Position numbers and translations under genes: made by a program. Source: Ilex aquifolium (Eukaryota > Streptophyta > Magnoliopsida > Aquifoliales > Aquifoliaceae). From it: a DNA stretch of 64,000 nucleotides. The notes beneath the pieces were generated by a model, which was not told where the DNA came from, searched no databases, and was given only the letters and a program-made list of their open reading frames with translations. Location: contig OX637393.1 of NCBI GenBank assembly GCA_951799425.1, positions 36,095,744 to 36,159,743 of the forward strand, in the 5' to 3' direction. The first letter of the stretch is position 1; each line of letters opens with the position of its first letter. This document shows, piece by piece, positions 46,533 to 57,872 of this stretch.

Positions 46533-47359
46533 TAGAGCTATTGTTGTCAGTTGCCGCTAAAGTTATCTTGAGCGTTGGTAATCCTATTTCCAGGGGTATG
46601 ACGGCCTCCATGCCGTATGCGAGTGCAAATGAGGTTTCCCCCGTTGCATGGCGTGGTGTGGTTCTGTACGTGCACAATACGCTAGGTAACTTTTCCACCC
46701 ATTTTTTTCGCCTTTTCTAACCTCTTCTTGACTCCATCAAGAATTGTTTTGTTTGATATTTCTGTATGCCCATTACTTTGGGGGTAAGCAGGGATAGAAT
46801 ACGGATTCTGAATTTCATATTGTTGGCAGAAAGCTCTGAAAGGGCCGCTTTCAAACTGAGTCTTATTATCAGATATAAGGACTGCCAGAATGCCGAACCG
46901 GGTAATGATATTCTTCCATACAAACTTTCTGGTATCTGTATCCCTTATATTGGCCAAAGGTTCTGCCTCAACCCATTTCGTAAAATAGTCGGTAGCTACC
47001 AACAATAATCGGTTATTTCCCGGTGCCCAAGGTAATGGGCCCACTATGTCGAGTCCCCATTGAACAAAAGGTCAAGGGCTCGTTAATGAGATCAAATCCC
47101 TTGCAGGCTGCCTGGGGATAGGGAAAAATAATTGACATTTCGCACACCTCTTAACGAACTGTTGGGCGTCTTTCTGCATGTAGGGCCACCAATATCCCTG
47201 AGACAAGGCCCTGTGCGCAAGTGACCATCCTCTTGTGTGCGCGTCACAGCTTCCTTCATGAATCTCAAAGAGGAAGTCATGTACCAGGTCAGGGTGACGC
47301 ACCTTAAGTATGGTCCAGAAAATGAGCGCCTGTAAAGCTTCTGGTTGAGCAACAACCAA
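46408..47359 (-). pseudogene. Tat integrase, zinc and core domains
   Basis: Minus strand. Zinc part FEIHEGSCDAHTRG ... CAKCQ (47290-47140). Core MGPLPWAPGNNRLLLVATDY (D present), then VLISDNKTQF (Asn replaced by Lys where Gly is usual) and QSNGHTEISNK (E present). TYRTTPRHATGETSFALAYG follows. A shift near 47060 and another near 46690 break it. The part below 46533 is Athila LTR, so the real domain stops at 46538 and resumes at 34905. Confidence 0.88.
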
Positions 47360-47499
47360 AACCTAGCAGATTTGAGTCGCAATCGGTGCGCTTTCTTCTT
47401 ATTTTCGGGAAGGCTCCCATTTTTGAGATAATCAATAATTTCATCCATCCCGCTCGGTTTATCCTCAATCGTATGCACATCTGATACTTCCGACAATGT

Positions 47500-47928
47500 G
47501 ATACTTGGCACTACCAGGTAGTCTACCGAGATGGTTCTTGCTCCTCCGTCGCTTATTACCGAAGCTAAAGATGCCAGGGCGTCTGCATGTGTATTCTTTG
47601 AATGACCGACTTGACTTTTGGAATGGTCCAGGATCTGGCTGAGCTCCTTCTTCGTGAGCTCGTAGTATGAGATCATTCTCTCATCTTTTACTAAGTATTC
47701 TCCCAGAATCTGGTTTACTATGAGTTGTGAGTCAAAAAATATTTTGAGCTTCGTGATGTTCAAAGCAATTACTAACTTCAAGCCAGCCAGTAAGGCTTTA
47801 TATTCTACCTCGTTGTTTGAGGCCTGAAAGCCGAGCCTTATCGCTTTCTCAAGTACATCCCCTTCTGGGCTTTCTAGTACGATACCTACTCTTGCTCCTT
47901 TGTAGTTTGAAGCTCCATCGACAAACAA
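47500..47928 (-). pseudogene. Second (archaeal-type) RNase H of the Tat element
   Basis: FVDGASNYKGARVGIVL (D), SNNEVEYKALLAGL (E), KIFFDSQLIVNQI (D), and HADALASLAS (last D), the four acidic residues of RNase HI. It sits between the RT-linked RNase H and integrase, which defines the dual-RNase H layout of Tat elements. No break in this part. Confidence 0.9.
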
Positions 47929-48052
47929 ACTCTATCCTTGATCCGAATCTGATCCTCTTCCCTAGGGAGGGGATTGAATTTTTTCCTCTTCCCTAGGAGA
48001 GAATTCGACAATGAAATCAACCACCACCTGACCCTTTATTGTTGTTCGCGGC

Positions 48053-49452
48053 TCAAAAAGGATGTCGTACTCGCGCTAGCTCGATGGCCCATTTAGAGAT
48101 TCTCCCAGACAGGTCGGCTTTTCTGAACAAAGCTTTAAGATATTGGTCTGTGAGTACCACTATGGTGTGTGCTTGGAAGTAGTGTCGCGGTTTTTGAGCT
48201 GTACTAACTAGTGCAAGCGCGACCTTTTCTAGCGGTAGGTACCTCGTTTCTGCATCAAGGAGCATCTTACTTACATAGTAGATCGGGCTTCACCCCTTTT
48301 GTGATTTTTTCATCAGAGCACCGCTAACTGCGTGCTCGAATATTGCTAGATACAGTATCGCTCTCCTGGGGAAGGCGTAGCCAAAAGTGGCAACGATGCC
48401 AGATAGGCCTTCAAATCATTAAAAGCTTTCTCGCACTCTTGATCCCAGGGTCGCCCAATCCTCCTTTGAATTGCCTGGAAGAAAGGTCGACACCTGTCAG
48501 AGGCGTGAGAGATGAACCATCCTAGTGCTGCAGCCATTTTCGTCAACCTCTGAACTTCTTTTATCGTTTTGGGCTGTTCTATTTGGGTTAGCACCGTGAC
48601 CTGGTCCGGGTTTGCCTCAATTCCCCGGTGGGTAACCAGGAAGCCCATAAATTTTCCTGATTCGACTCCAAATGCACACTTTGAAACGTTTAGCTTCATT
48701 TCGAATTTGCGTAAGACGTCAAAAGTTCTTTTGAGGTCAGTGATATGATCACATTCTGCTCGACTTTTCACTACCATATCATCAATGTAAACTTCCATAG
48801 AATTGTCGATCATGTCTGAAAATATTTTTGTGACCAACCTTTGATATGTTGCCCCGACGTTTTTTAGCTCAAATGGCATTAACCTATAACAATAAATGCC
48901 TTCTGGGATTATAAACGCCATTTTTTCTTGATCCTGTTCGGCGAGGTGGATTTGGTGATAGCCCCAATAGGCGTCAAGAAAGCTCATCCTTTCGTATCAT
49001 GCAGTTGCGTCAACCAATTGGTTGATCTTGGGCAATGGAAAACTACTTTTAGGACACGCCTTATTCAGGTCGGTAAAATCTACACACACCCTCCATTTTT
49101 CCATTTTCTTCTTTACCACGACTGTATTTGATAGCCAAGTCAAGTACTGCACCTCTTTGATGATTCGGGCTTCCAACAGTTTTTTCACCTCTTCTCTTAC
49201 TGCATCCCTATGCTGTGGAGCCGACCGCCTTTGTTTTTGCTTGACTGGTTTGAAGCTTGGATCAACATGGAGGTGGTGGCATACGATCTCAGGAGGAACT
49301 CCCGACATGTCACTTGCCCCCCAGGAAAATACATCAATGTATTCTTGTAGCAACGAGATTATCTTTGCACGCTTTTCTACGATTAATGAGGATCCTAACA
49401 AAAAATACCTTTCAGTGCTGTTATCTATGCACTCTTTTGTTAGGTCTTCCAC
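48053..49452 (-). pseudogene. Tat reverse transcriptase and first RNase H
   Basis: RT starts before EARIIKEVQYLTWLSNTVVV and reads WRVCVDFTDLNKACPK. It has a TGA after VDATA (near 48997), then MSFLDAYWGYHQIHLAEQD, FELKNVGATYQRLV and the catalytic VYIDDMVVKS. A shift near 48346 precedes the degraded RNase H (RYLPLEKVALALV ... VVLTDQYLKALF). Confidence 0.9.
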
Positions 49453-49602
49453 GGTACGGGAAGTCGGGTTGGCGTCGGGGACCTCTCCGCATGGCCGCTT
49501 CTTTGATTGCTATCTCTCCATTTTTTGAACTGGTGCTCCCTCATGGACCTCGGCTCCCGTCTTTCCTTTGACTGAGGTAAGGAAGCAGGTGCACGAACTG
49601 AC

Positions 49603-49932
49603 CTAATCCCCGCGTATGTCAACAACTCCATCTGTCGTTAGGAACCTAAGCATCTGATGGTAGGTTGAGGGGACCACCTTTATCTCATGCAACCAGGTAC
49701 GCCCCATGATGGCGTTATAGCTTGACTCCGCATCAATGACCATAAACTTAGTCATCGTCCCAACAGGCCCTAGCCGGACCGGAAGAGTGATTTTTCCTTT
49801 TGGTATTACCATTTTGCCGCTGAAGCCTACCAGAGGGGTGTTAGACGCAACCAACTCTTCTTCCTTCAGGCCTAGCTTCTTGAAGAGGCTGAAATACATA
49901 ATCTCCGAGGAGCTTCCCTGGTCGATTAGCAC
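49603..49932 (-). pseudogene. Tat aspartic protease
   Basis: MLIDQGSSSEIMYFSLFKKL, with D-Q-G in place of the usual D-S/T/G-G, then NAIMGRTWLHEIKVVPSTYH, the C-terminal part of retropepsin-like domains of this lineage. It is framed by stops, so it was once part of a longer polyprotein. Confidence 0.82.
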
Positions 49933-50259
49933 CCTTTTGAGGTCAAAATTGGAAATTCAAATGGTTAGCACAAGGGCATCGTTATGCGGTTGATGTACCC
50001 CAATCAAGTTTTGCTCAGAGAAACTAATTTTTTCAAGCGGCCCGTCTATCTTCAACCTCTTATTCACCAGCTCGCGGCTTGCCCCCAGTTGATAAACTTC
50101 TCGGGCCTAGGCATCTAATTTAATATAGGCCCTAGCCGAGTTGTTCGTCGACATGTGCGGGGTTGTCGCATGTATAACATCGATGATTCCCGTGGGCGTA
50201 GGTTGATCATGAGGGGGGTCGGCAATGCTGGTGCTGTTTTTCCCCCCATTTTCGACGAA

Positions 50260-51796
50260 CTACGAGAGGTGTCCTGCCTGGACCAGTTCTTCTAAATGTT
50301 GCTTTAGAGAACGGCAGTTCTCAGTCATGTGCCCTATGTCCCGATGGTAAGAGCATTTGAAATTTGGGTTTCTCCTGGCTGGATCTCCTCCCAATTTGTT
50401 TGGCCACTTGAAATAGGGTTTTCCCTTGATTTGGGATAGAATCCTGTAAATCGGTTCTTTGAACACCATACTGACTCCCATGTACAGGGATTTTGAGGGG
50501 AAACCTTCTTTCTCCTTGTTTTTTCCTCACTCTCGAGTTGGGTGACTCGGCTTGTCTTTGCCGAACTGTTTCGTGTCTGGCTGCTCTCTTGTCGTATCCC
50601 TACCAAGGTCATCATCCACCTTGACATACTTTTCGACTCTTGCCATCAACTCCTCCATACTTGTCGTTGGTCTTCTTGTCAGTGATTGGTACAGCGGGTT
50701 CTCCTTCGATAGTCCAATTTTAAATGATGCAATTTCTATTTCGGGATTGCACGCCTCCACCTCGTTCATCGTCTCCCAATACCTGTGTGCATACTCCCGC
50801 AACGTCTCCCTATTCTTCTTTCTTAATGTCAGTAGTGCTCCTACATCCTTAGGCTGTTGGCTACTCGTTATAAACTGAGCTGTGAATTGCTCGGCCAGTT
50901 GACCACAGCTATCCACTGAGTTCCTTGCGAGTCCATCAAACTATTTCATAGTTGATTCCCCGAGACTGTTAGGGAATATAGTGCAGAGTAGAGGCTCGTT
51001 CTTTCTATGCACCGTCATCAACTGTCTGTAATGACGAATGTGAGAGGTGGGATCCGTCTTTTCGTCGTAGAGTTTGAAGCTTGGGACGCGAATTTGCTTG
51101 GTATCCGTGCTTGATCTATCCATTTGGTGAATGGGGAAACCTCTATTCCGCCGACGTATCCTCCGGTTGCTCTCCGTGTAAGATCCCTTGCTGACTTCTG
51201 TTCCGGTCGCTTTAACCGACTATCAAGTTCATTCGTGATAAATTGCTTCCACTCTTCCTCCTGACTGCTCGACTGATATGTCCTTTTAAGGTAGCCAGTT
51301 TTTTTGCGAATCTTCTTCTCTCTTTTCCCATCGGTCTGGCGTTCTGTGTTGCCTCCTACGGGTGCGGCAATCTCCATGATCAGAGCCCTCTCTTTCACTG
51401 GTTTTCCTCAGTTTTTGTTTTAATTCCTCATTCTCTCGTTTCAGGGCCTTCTCCATTGCATATGATTTTTTGAACATTTCATAGTGTGCGCCCAAGCGAT
51501 CTTACAATGACTAAACCAACTTTGTGAGGGCAGGATTGTCCCCCTCGGTACGGAGGGATCCTACCTGCGGGTCCTCACGCTGGTTCTCACCATCTTCCGA
51601 GTTGAAACTGGCAGAAGAGATCCTATCCTCTTGTTGTTCATCCTGGCTATTGTAGATATCCACCCGGATATCGCTTCCGGATGGAAATGATACTCGATAG
51701 TTTGGATCCGAATCTTCTTGTTGTACATCGGGTTCCAATGGTGACCCAAGTGTGCTTTTCAATATTGACATGATTTTTTTGTTGCTGATTCCCATA
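50260..51796 (-). pseudogene. Tat gag
   Basis: Starts by the ATG at about 51796, which overlaps the primer site. An acidic/coiled N-terminal part (to about 51290, several frame shifts) leads to the gag core at 51123-50527 (RVPSFKLYDEKTDPTSHIRHY, then LREYAHRYWETMNEVEAC and ASFKIGL). A CxxH...H..C knuckle, CSYHRDIGHMTENCRSLKQH, lies near 50360-50310. Multiple shifts make it inactive. Confidence 0.85.
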
Positions 51797-51806
51797 GACG
51801 GTGCCA
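51788..51806 (-). other. Probable primer binding site of the Tat element
   Basis: Minus strand TGGCACCGTCTATGGGAA, two bases after the LTR end. It has the usual TGG start, but I cannot assign the tRNA with confidence. Confidence 0.55.
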
Positions 51807-51808
51807 AA

Positions 51809-52336
51809 TGTAAGTGGACAAAATTCCTGTTATCCTCTGTGAACAGTGTTGCCCTTCCTCGAGTCAAGTTTCCTGCAAAACGAACAAACTGCCCAAGATC
51901 GAAGTGCTTCGATCGAAGGCACTCCGATACTTAAGTCAGTAGGTGTAAATCAGAAAAGAATGTGTTATGGAAGGATTCAACGAACCTCTCACTATGCATC
52001 CTCACTGACTTATATAGACTTTAATGATCCCTATTTCTGGGGAAGAAGATGGCACAACTTCCTCCAATGCAAGATTGACTGTTGGTTCTTCCCAAAATCT
52101 CTCTAATGCTCCCTTGATCTTAGCTCATGAGCTGTTGGATTTACCTAGCTGATACAACTGAATCCCTTAAACGTAGGCAGTTATTATGTTCTTCGGTTCT
52201 TATCTTGATGTGGCCAGATCCTCTTGCTCGGTTATACTACCGATCTAAACAGTTCGGTTCGGTTTTGGCAGAGCCTAAACCTCACGTGGCCCCTGTGTGA
52301 TGGTTTGTTCACGTGGCATGATTTTATGCCCCTTCA
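51809..52336 (-). repeat. 5' LTR of the Tat element
   Basis: Matches 30737-31264 over 528 bp with many scattered substitutions. Minus-strand TATA box at about 52009-52018. Confidence 0.9.
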
Positions 52337-52729
52337 TCAGGTGAAAACATATTTTTTAATCAATTTTTGGATCATTAGAACAATTTAATTATGTAACCTG
52401 TACCAATTAACTAACACAATAAGCCAATAACACTAAAGAAAATACAATAAGTTCAATAATACATAAATAATTACAATAAAACACAATAAGAATGTCATAA
52501 ACATCAATACATTATATATAAGAAAATCATAAACATCAATAAAACATTAGGGTTTCTAGATTTTTGGATTTTAAGTATTTTGCATTCTTATCCGATTTTT
52601 TGTAAAATACCAAAAAATCTTCCGTTGGCCTATCCGATTCTTTCGGGTAACCGATCAATAGGGTTGAGTAGGATAGAATATGATCGAAATTTACGGGTAA
52701 TCGAAAATTTGAACACCCCTAGTTGTGAT

Positions 52730-54080
52730 AGTGTCAGCATCTTTTGGACTTGGACTCAGAAACACCGATAATATTCGCTAAGGTCCGACTATCTTATCCA
52801 TATATTCAACAGAAAACCTTGAAATCCACTTTATGAAATGATCGAATTTTCACCATCAATTCTTTGATACGATTGTTTTAAGTCAAAATTTATTATCTGG
52901 CTAAATTTAGAGGATCGACATAAACTCGTTGTACCAAAAGAAAAAAGAAACAAAGTTTCAGAATTTGACACGTTTTGGCTTTAAAAAGCTCATGTGGAAT
53001 TCCATTTGATTTTGGTCATTGTCCGACTGTTGCAACTTGCAATTTATCATCTTTTGGAGTTCATAAAGTAATGAAGAAGGAATCAGATGCCTTAGCAGAT
53101 GGCCATAAAGTAATGGATCCACTATGACCTTATTGTTCCGTTCTACATTCCTTCCTTTTCTGATTTCAATCTTGTTGGAAAAAGTTTTTTTTTCTTTTTC
53201 TTTTTTGACTTATACACTTGATTTGCGGGTGTTTATGGGTATTCGGAATCCATGTTATATGCACGAGTTCTAGAAAACTAATAGTTACGGTTTAAAAAAA
53301 TAAAAGGTTCTCTCCTTACCGATAAATCTCTGTGGACTACTAGAATGGAACAATTTATCTTTTTCCAAAGTGATTCTTGACATTTCAACCGGTATAATGT
53401 TGACTAAAAGTTGAGTAATAATATGCTTATCAAATTCATTTATATTAAATCTTCTATCTGAAATGATATGATAGATTTATCACCATAAAAAAAAAATCTG
53501 TTTTTATTTAATGATGGTAAATATTATACATCAACTTAGATGAAAAAAAATTGATATAGAATTAAAAACATTACTCATAGAATTCGTATCAAGTATTGAA
53601 TGCTAAACGATATGGTATATTGCAGCCATTGAATGATTAGTAGGAGTTAGTAGAACCTATTAATCTAATTGTCCACATTATTCTTTTAACTGCATCAAAC
53701 AGTCACGAAAATTGCTACCATAATTTTCAAGAGAAAAATAAAAGCAACTCCAACCGTTCTTTTATAAGTTTTATGAAGTTTCAAGATTGATCACAATAGT
53801 ACAACTCAATTCAAATCAAATCAATTCAACAAATCAACTCAATAAAATATTTATTTCACCTATCCGTAATCGATTTTAAAAATTATATTTTTCCATTGTA
53901 CTCTATCAAGGACTATACGCTCGGAAAGTCGGGTTCTCTGGATTTCTCGGCAATGTATTGCCCAGAAATGTGTCTTATTTATTGGTTGAAATGGAAGTCC
54001 ATGGAACTTGCCCAAAAAAAGAAGAAGAGGAAGTTCATGGCAGTAATGGCACTTAACTGGTCAACGAAAGTGTTGCAGCT
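52730..54080. other. Intergenic DNA
   Basis: AT-rich, with A and T runs. No gene or element ends recognised. Confidence 0.5.
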
Positions 54081-54089
54081 TCTGGAAAT

Positions 54090-54440
54090 AGCCAATCGTG
54101 TCGGGTAAAGCGAATTTGTGTCGAGTGTTAATGAGTTTGTGTAAAAAAATGTTATGCTCATACCCAATTCATTTATTAATTTGTGTCTAACGAGTTATGT
54201 CATATTGGCCAATTGAGTTTGTGTCGTGTATCAATCGTGTATAATCGGTATATAAACGAGTCGTGTCGTGTATTATTTTTATTGACTTCACTCATACTCA
54301 ATTCGTTTATTAATCGTGTCGTTTTGGGTTCACTCATTTACGAAACGGGTGGTTTAAAGAAGATCCAAACCCTCTAACTTCGTATCGTATTATCGAGTCG
54401 TCTCATATTTTGGCATTCATAAATATATTTGTCAAATTTT
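54090..54440. repeat. Degenerate GTGTCG-rich repeat
   Basis: Words such as AATCGTGTCGGGT, GAGTCGTGTCGTG, TTAATCGTGTCG and AACGAGT recur at irregular spacing. This looks like an old dispersed plant repeat of unknown class. Borders not found. Confidence 0.4.
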
Positions 54441-55435
54441 AATTTTAGTTGATGACCAGCCCCACCCTGCCATTTGGTGTACCGATTGCCCGACTGATAG
54501 AGCCATGGGCTATGGTTTTCTAGCACGGGCCCGATTATGCCATAGGTGGCCAAAATGATAAGAACCCATATATCAAATATGGAAAAATCGAAAGAGTTGA
54601 AAAAAGGTAATTAAGGGGCCGGTACCATTTAAGAGAAATATTAGGCAAAAAGTATCACAATTAAAAATATCAGTAAAAAAATACACATATCATACCCAAA
54701 GTCTAAAATACTCCTCTTTGTAGAAATTGAACAGTTTTCTAAATAAGCGAGGACACCTTCGGAAAGAAAGGAAGAGATAACAGTTATGCATAGTTCAATC
54801 ATTATCACCAGATTGTGTGAACTTCAAACGAGGATGACAAAATTTCTCCAAAACCAAAATTCTCTGAAAATCGTCATTTAGAAATCATTTTTTTTAGGGT
54901 TTCCCAGTGAAGAAGTGAAAAAATCGGCATCAAACTGTTAATACCACACAGAGTATCAATCGTTGAATAACAAAAGGTACATTGTGGAGAAGAACGACGG
55001 TTGAGATCGTTGAAGTTTTTGGAAAAGAAGTTGATAACTCAAGAAAAACGTTGTTTCTCCCAACGTTTTTATTTTATTTACTTTTTTTTTCCTCAACTAC
55101 ATTTCTGCTTCTAGTGCTTGGTACTACATGCACACTAAGTGTTCGATCATTTGCCAAAAAAAAACAAAGAGGTCATATACAACTGCATTCTCACAACAGG
55201 TCTTATCCGTCATCACCGCCCTCAAAACCTTCCAACCCCACATACAATATTTGATCGAGACCACAACCAACATCACCCCCTCCTCACAACTCTAATTCCA
55301 CCCACAAACACAATTCGCCCTCTTTTGTTTGTTTGTGATACTATGTAATCTTATTTACATTATATTTAGTTATTCATGATGTGTGTCATACAAATTTTGT
55401 GTGTATTGTGCCACTATGATATTTCATTGTGTTCT
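54441..55435. other. Intergenic DNA
   Basis: Short open frames (for example 54982-55254) lack an ATG in good context or any known motif. Nothing else recognised. Confidence 0.45.
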
Positions 55436-55592
55436 GTGTCATGTCAATATATGCAGTGTGACATCAACTTGTAATAGTGTGACATTGGTTTGTAGCAGTG
55501 TGACATTAGTTGGTATCAGCGTAACATTATTGTGCACCACTGTGCCAATGTGACATGTATCACTGTGTCAATGTGACATGTACCACTGTTAC
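55436..55592. repeat. Imperfect short tandem repeat, GTGTGACAT type
   Basis: About six units of 22-28 bp built on GTGTGACATNNGTTTGTANCA, increasingly diverged toward the right. Confidence 0.65.
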
Positions 55593-55778
55593 TTATAAAC
55601 ATATCGAATAACATACATATAAATTTAAATTTAAAATATCCATGGAAAAAACACTCATAACAACCAATGATATTATATAAAGTGAAAACATATATTCCTC
55701 TTTACGATTTATAAAAAAAAAAAATTATACAAATGTGGGAAAGACATGAATGTTTGAATAACTTCAATTGAATGAAAG

Positions 55779-55964
55779 AGGAAGATATAATTTAAAATTC
55801 AAAAATGCTATTTCATAAGTTTAGGATACTGAATCTCTAATATAACTGTCAGATTTGTCTCCTATTAATAAAGGAAGATATAATTTAAAATTCAAAAATG
55901 CTATTCCATAAATTTAGGATACTGAATCCCTAATATAACTGTTAGATTTGTCACCCATTAATAA
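55779..55964. repeat. Tandem duplication, 93 bp x 2
   Basis: Copies begin AGGAAGATATAATTTAAAAT at 55779 and 55872 and differ at only a few bases, so this is a recent local duplication. Confidence 0.85.
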
Positions 55965-57872
55965 AGGAAAAGGACAATTTTGTAAAAGAAAAAATTAAAA
56001 ATCAGCAAAAGTGTATCTCCTCACCAAACATTTACACACAAAAGTATTTATACACATATATTTTATATTGAGGTGCTCTTACACAAATAAGTATGAAATA
56101 GTGTACATTTTCACAATTTTCCCTTGAAAAGAGGTTCATTTGGGCCCACCCAATAGGCAGTCCGTGAGCTACATTTGGGGTTGGACCTGAACCGTCGACT
56201 AGCAGATTAGGTATGCTCGACCCGGCCCATTGCTGCCCAACAAAAAGAACAAATGGTAATTTATGATTTATAAATTTAACGTACACACGAAATTTCTATT
56301 TGATACTTAAGGTTTTAATCTAATTATTTTATCTAGATCTATTAATTTGTTCTAATAGAAGGACGTCACAACTCACAAGACTTATCAACAAGAGTATATT
56401 TGTCCAACAAAAAATAAATCTCTTAAATACATTGGTATTTCTCTCTCTCTCTCTCTCTCTCTCTCCCAATATCTTTCAAATTTTTACTCTGTATCTTTTT
56501 TTTTTGGGTTTATTATCTTCTTTTACTCCAAATCACATAAAAGATTTTTCACTTGACAAAAAATTTATTTTACCTAAGTCATATGTTTGTTACGAAAGGT
56601 CATTCAGTTAGAATAAAATGGTGAATTTCAATATAAGGACTAAATTGAAACACAATTAAAATTGTTGCAATTGACACTTAAATGACCAAATATAAATTAG
56701 GTGCATATTTCAAGGGTGTAAACTGTAATTTATCGAAGAACAAAAGAAAGGTATGAAATATGCAGCAGTAGCTGGTGAGGTAAGGAAGCATCTAAGCGTG
56801 AAGAACATGATCTATACATCTTGACTAGGTTGGAATTGCATAATGGTGAGCTAGTGGTGGAAGGAGTCTGACCATATGTTAAAAAAAAATGAGTCTGACC
56901 AAAGAAAAAACTAGTAAAATTAGTTAAAAATTGGGTCACAAATGTGACTTTATCAAAAGTAATGAATTGACTCTAGACTCAATTATATTATGACATCGTG
57001 TATACTTGATGAAATATTATGGTACCATGTAAAATTGCTATTTTTGGGAATTTTTTATTCACAAATTACTATTTATGATGATATCTGATCCAAACTAATT
57101 TTCTACAATAATATATGAAAGTCAATTTTGATAGTTATTGTATGACTAAATATGTGCTATTAATGATAACTCGACGAATAATCATAAATGAAATTCTTGA
57201 ACTTGTCATCGTTCGGTCTCCTTGGACAAAAATCCTAGTTCCGTCCCTAGATAAAAATCATCATTGTGACACAGATATTTGAATTTCGACATAGAGAGTA
57301 ACAAGGGAAGAGGACATTTCACCGGCAGGTACACTAAGTTTACTATTTATAATCCTAACTTCATTAGAATGCATAAGCTAACAATAAAAGAAGGCTGTCC
57401 CTCTTGAAGTCTCCAAACTCTAAAAGCAAGAATCAATCTATCTGAGAGAACTAACACCCCATCAACCCTATATTTAAGATTCTCTAAGTGATTCTTGCTC
57501 AAATATCTGTGAAAATAAAATGCTTCCAAAACATTAGCACAATAAACAAAATCCAGAATTCATTGCCTCAATACTATAAAAAATAAAGCCAAATTTGTGA
57601 GTGTTTTTGTTGATTACAAAAAGAACAATAGAAGAAAAAAGAAGCAAACGAAAAACGTATGAAGAACATTGTCTTTCAAGATCAAGTGTGTATACAAATT
57701 AAGCTTCTGTGCCATCAATAAGAGTAATATAAAGAGAAAGATGGCAAATGTTCAAACAAAATCTCAGAACTACTGTACAAGCCCCCACAAAGCAGCTTAA
57801 AAAGCACTCAAAATAAAAGGAAAATTATAAGTAAGAAAAACTTCAAAGAACCAGACTTCAAGTTTTTTTTGT
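55965..57872. other. Intergenic DNA and 3' flank of the receptor kinase
   Basis: Contains a (CT)n microsatellite (about 56441-56464). The stretch next to 57873 is the likely 3' UTR of the kinase. No other gene seen. Confidence 0.5.

Larger units (their letters stand above)
34906..46537 (+). mobile_element. Athila-type Ty3/gypsy retrotransposon, young, nested in the Tat element
   Basis: The element is 34911-46532 (11,622 bp) with perfect TAGAG duplications (34906-34910 and 46533-46537). The LTRs are both 1084 bp and differ at about 17 positions by my count (near 1.6%), mostly C/T and G/A. The order is tRNA-Asp primer site, gag-pol, internal hairpin with G run, CpG palindrome array, env-position ORF, long 3' noncoding region and polypurine tract. 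It is the youngest of the complete elements. Only a Trp-to-stop change and one frame shift near the end of pol are apparent. Confidence 0.93.
30737..52336 (-). mobile_element. Ty3/gypsy Tat-lineage retrotransposon, minus strand, interrupted by Athila
   Basis: LTRs of 528 bp each at 30737-31264 and 51809-52336. Flanks TAAGG and TCAGG differ at one base. Gag, protease, RT, RNase H, a second RNase H and integrase run on the minus strand from 51.8 kb down to 46.4 kb, and the integrase end resumes at 34.9 kb after the inserted Athila element. A plus-strand ORF and tandem repeats occupy the 3' part. Dual RNase H plus an antisense 3' ORF is the known signature of the Tat lineage. Without the insertion it is about 10.0 kb. 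By eye the LTRs differ at roughly 7% of positions, and every coding block has stops or shifts. Confidence 0.9.
30576..52729. mobile_element. hAT-like non-autonomous element, split by the Tat retrotransposon
   Basis: The left part is 30584-30736 and the right part about 52342-52721, roughly 530 bp when the insertion is ignored. The ends are perfect 12-bp inverted repeats, TAGGGGTGTTCA. The 8-bp flanks GTTTTGAT (30576-30583) and GTTGTGAT (52722-52729) differ at one base, fitting the 8-bp target duplication of hAT transposons. No transposase is present. It is the oldest layer of the nest. Confidence 0.75.

Noticed and set aside
54982-55254. 90-codon open frame with a hydrophobic segment
   Set aside because: Starts at a non-ATG codon in AT-rich DNA; no family resemblance.
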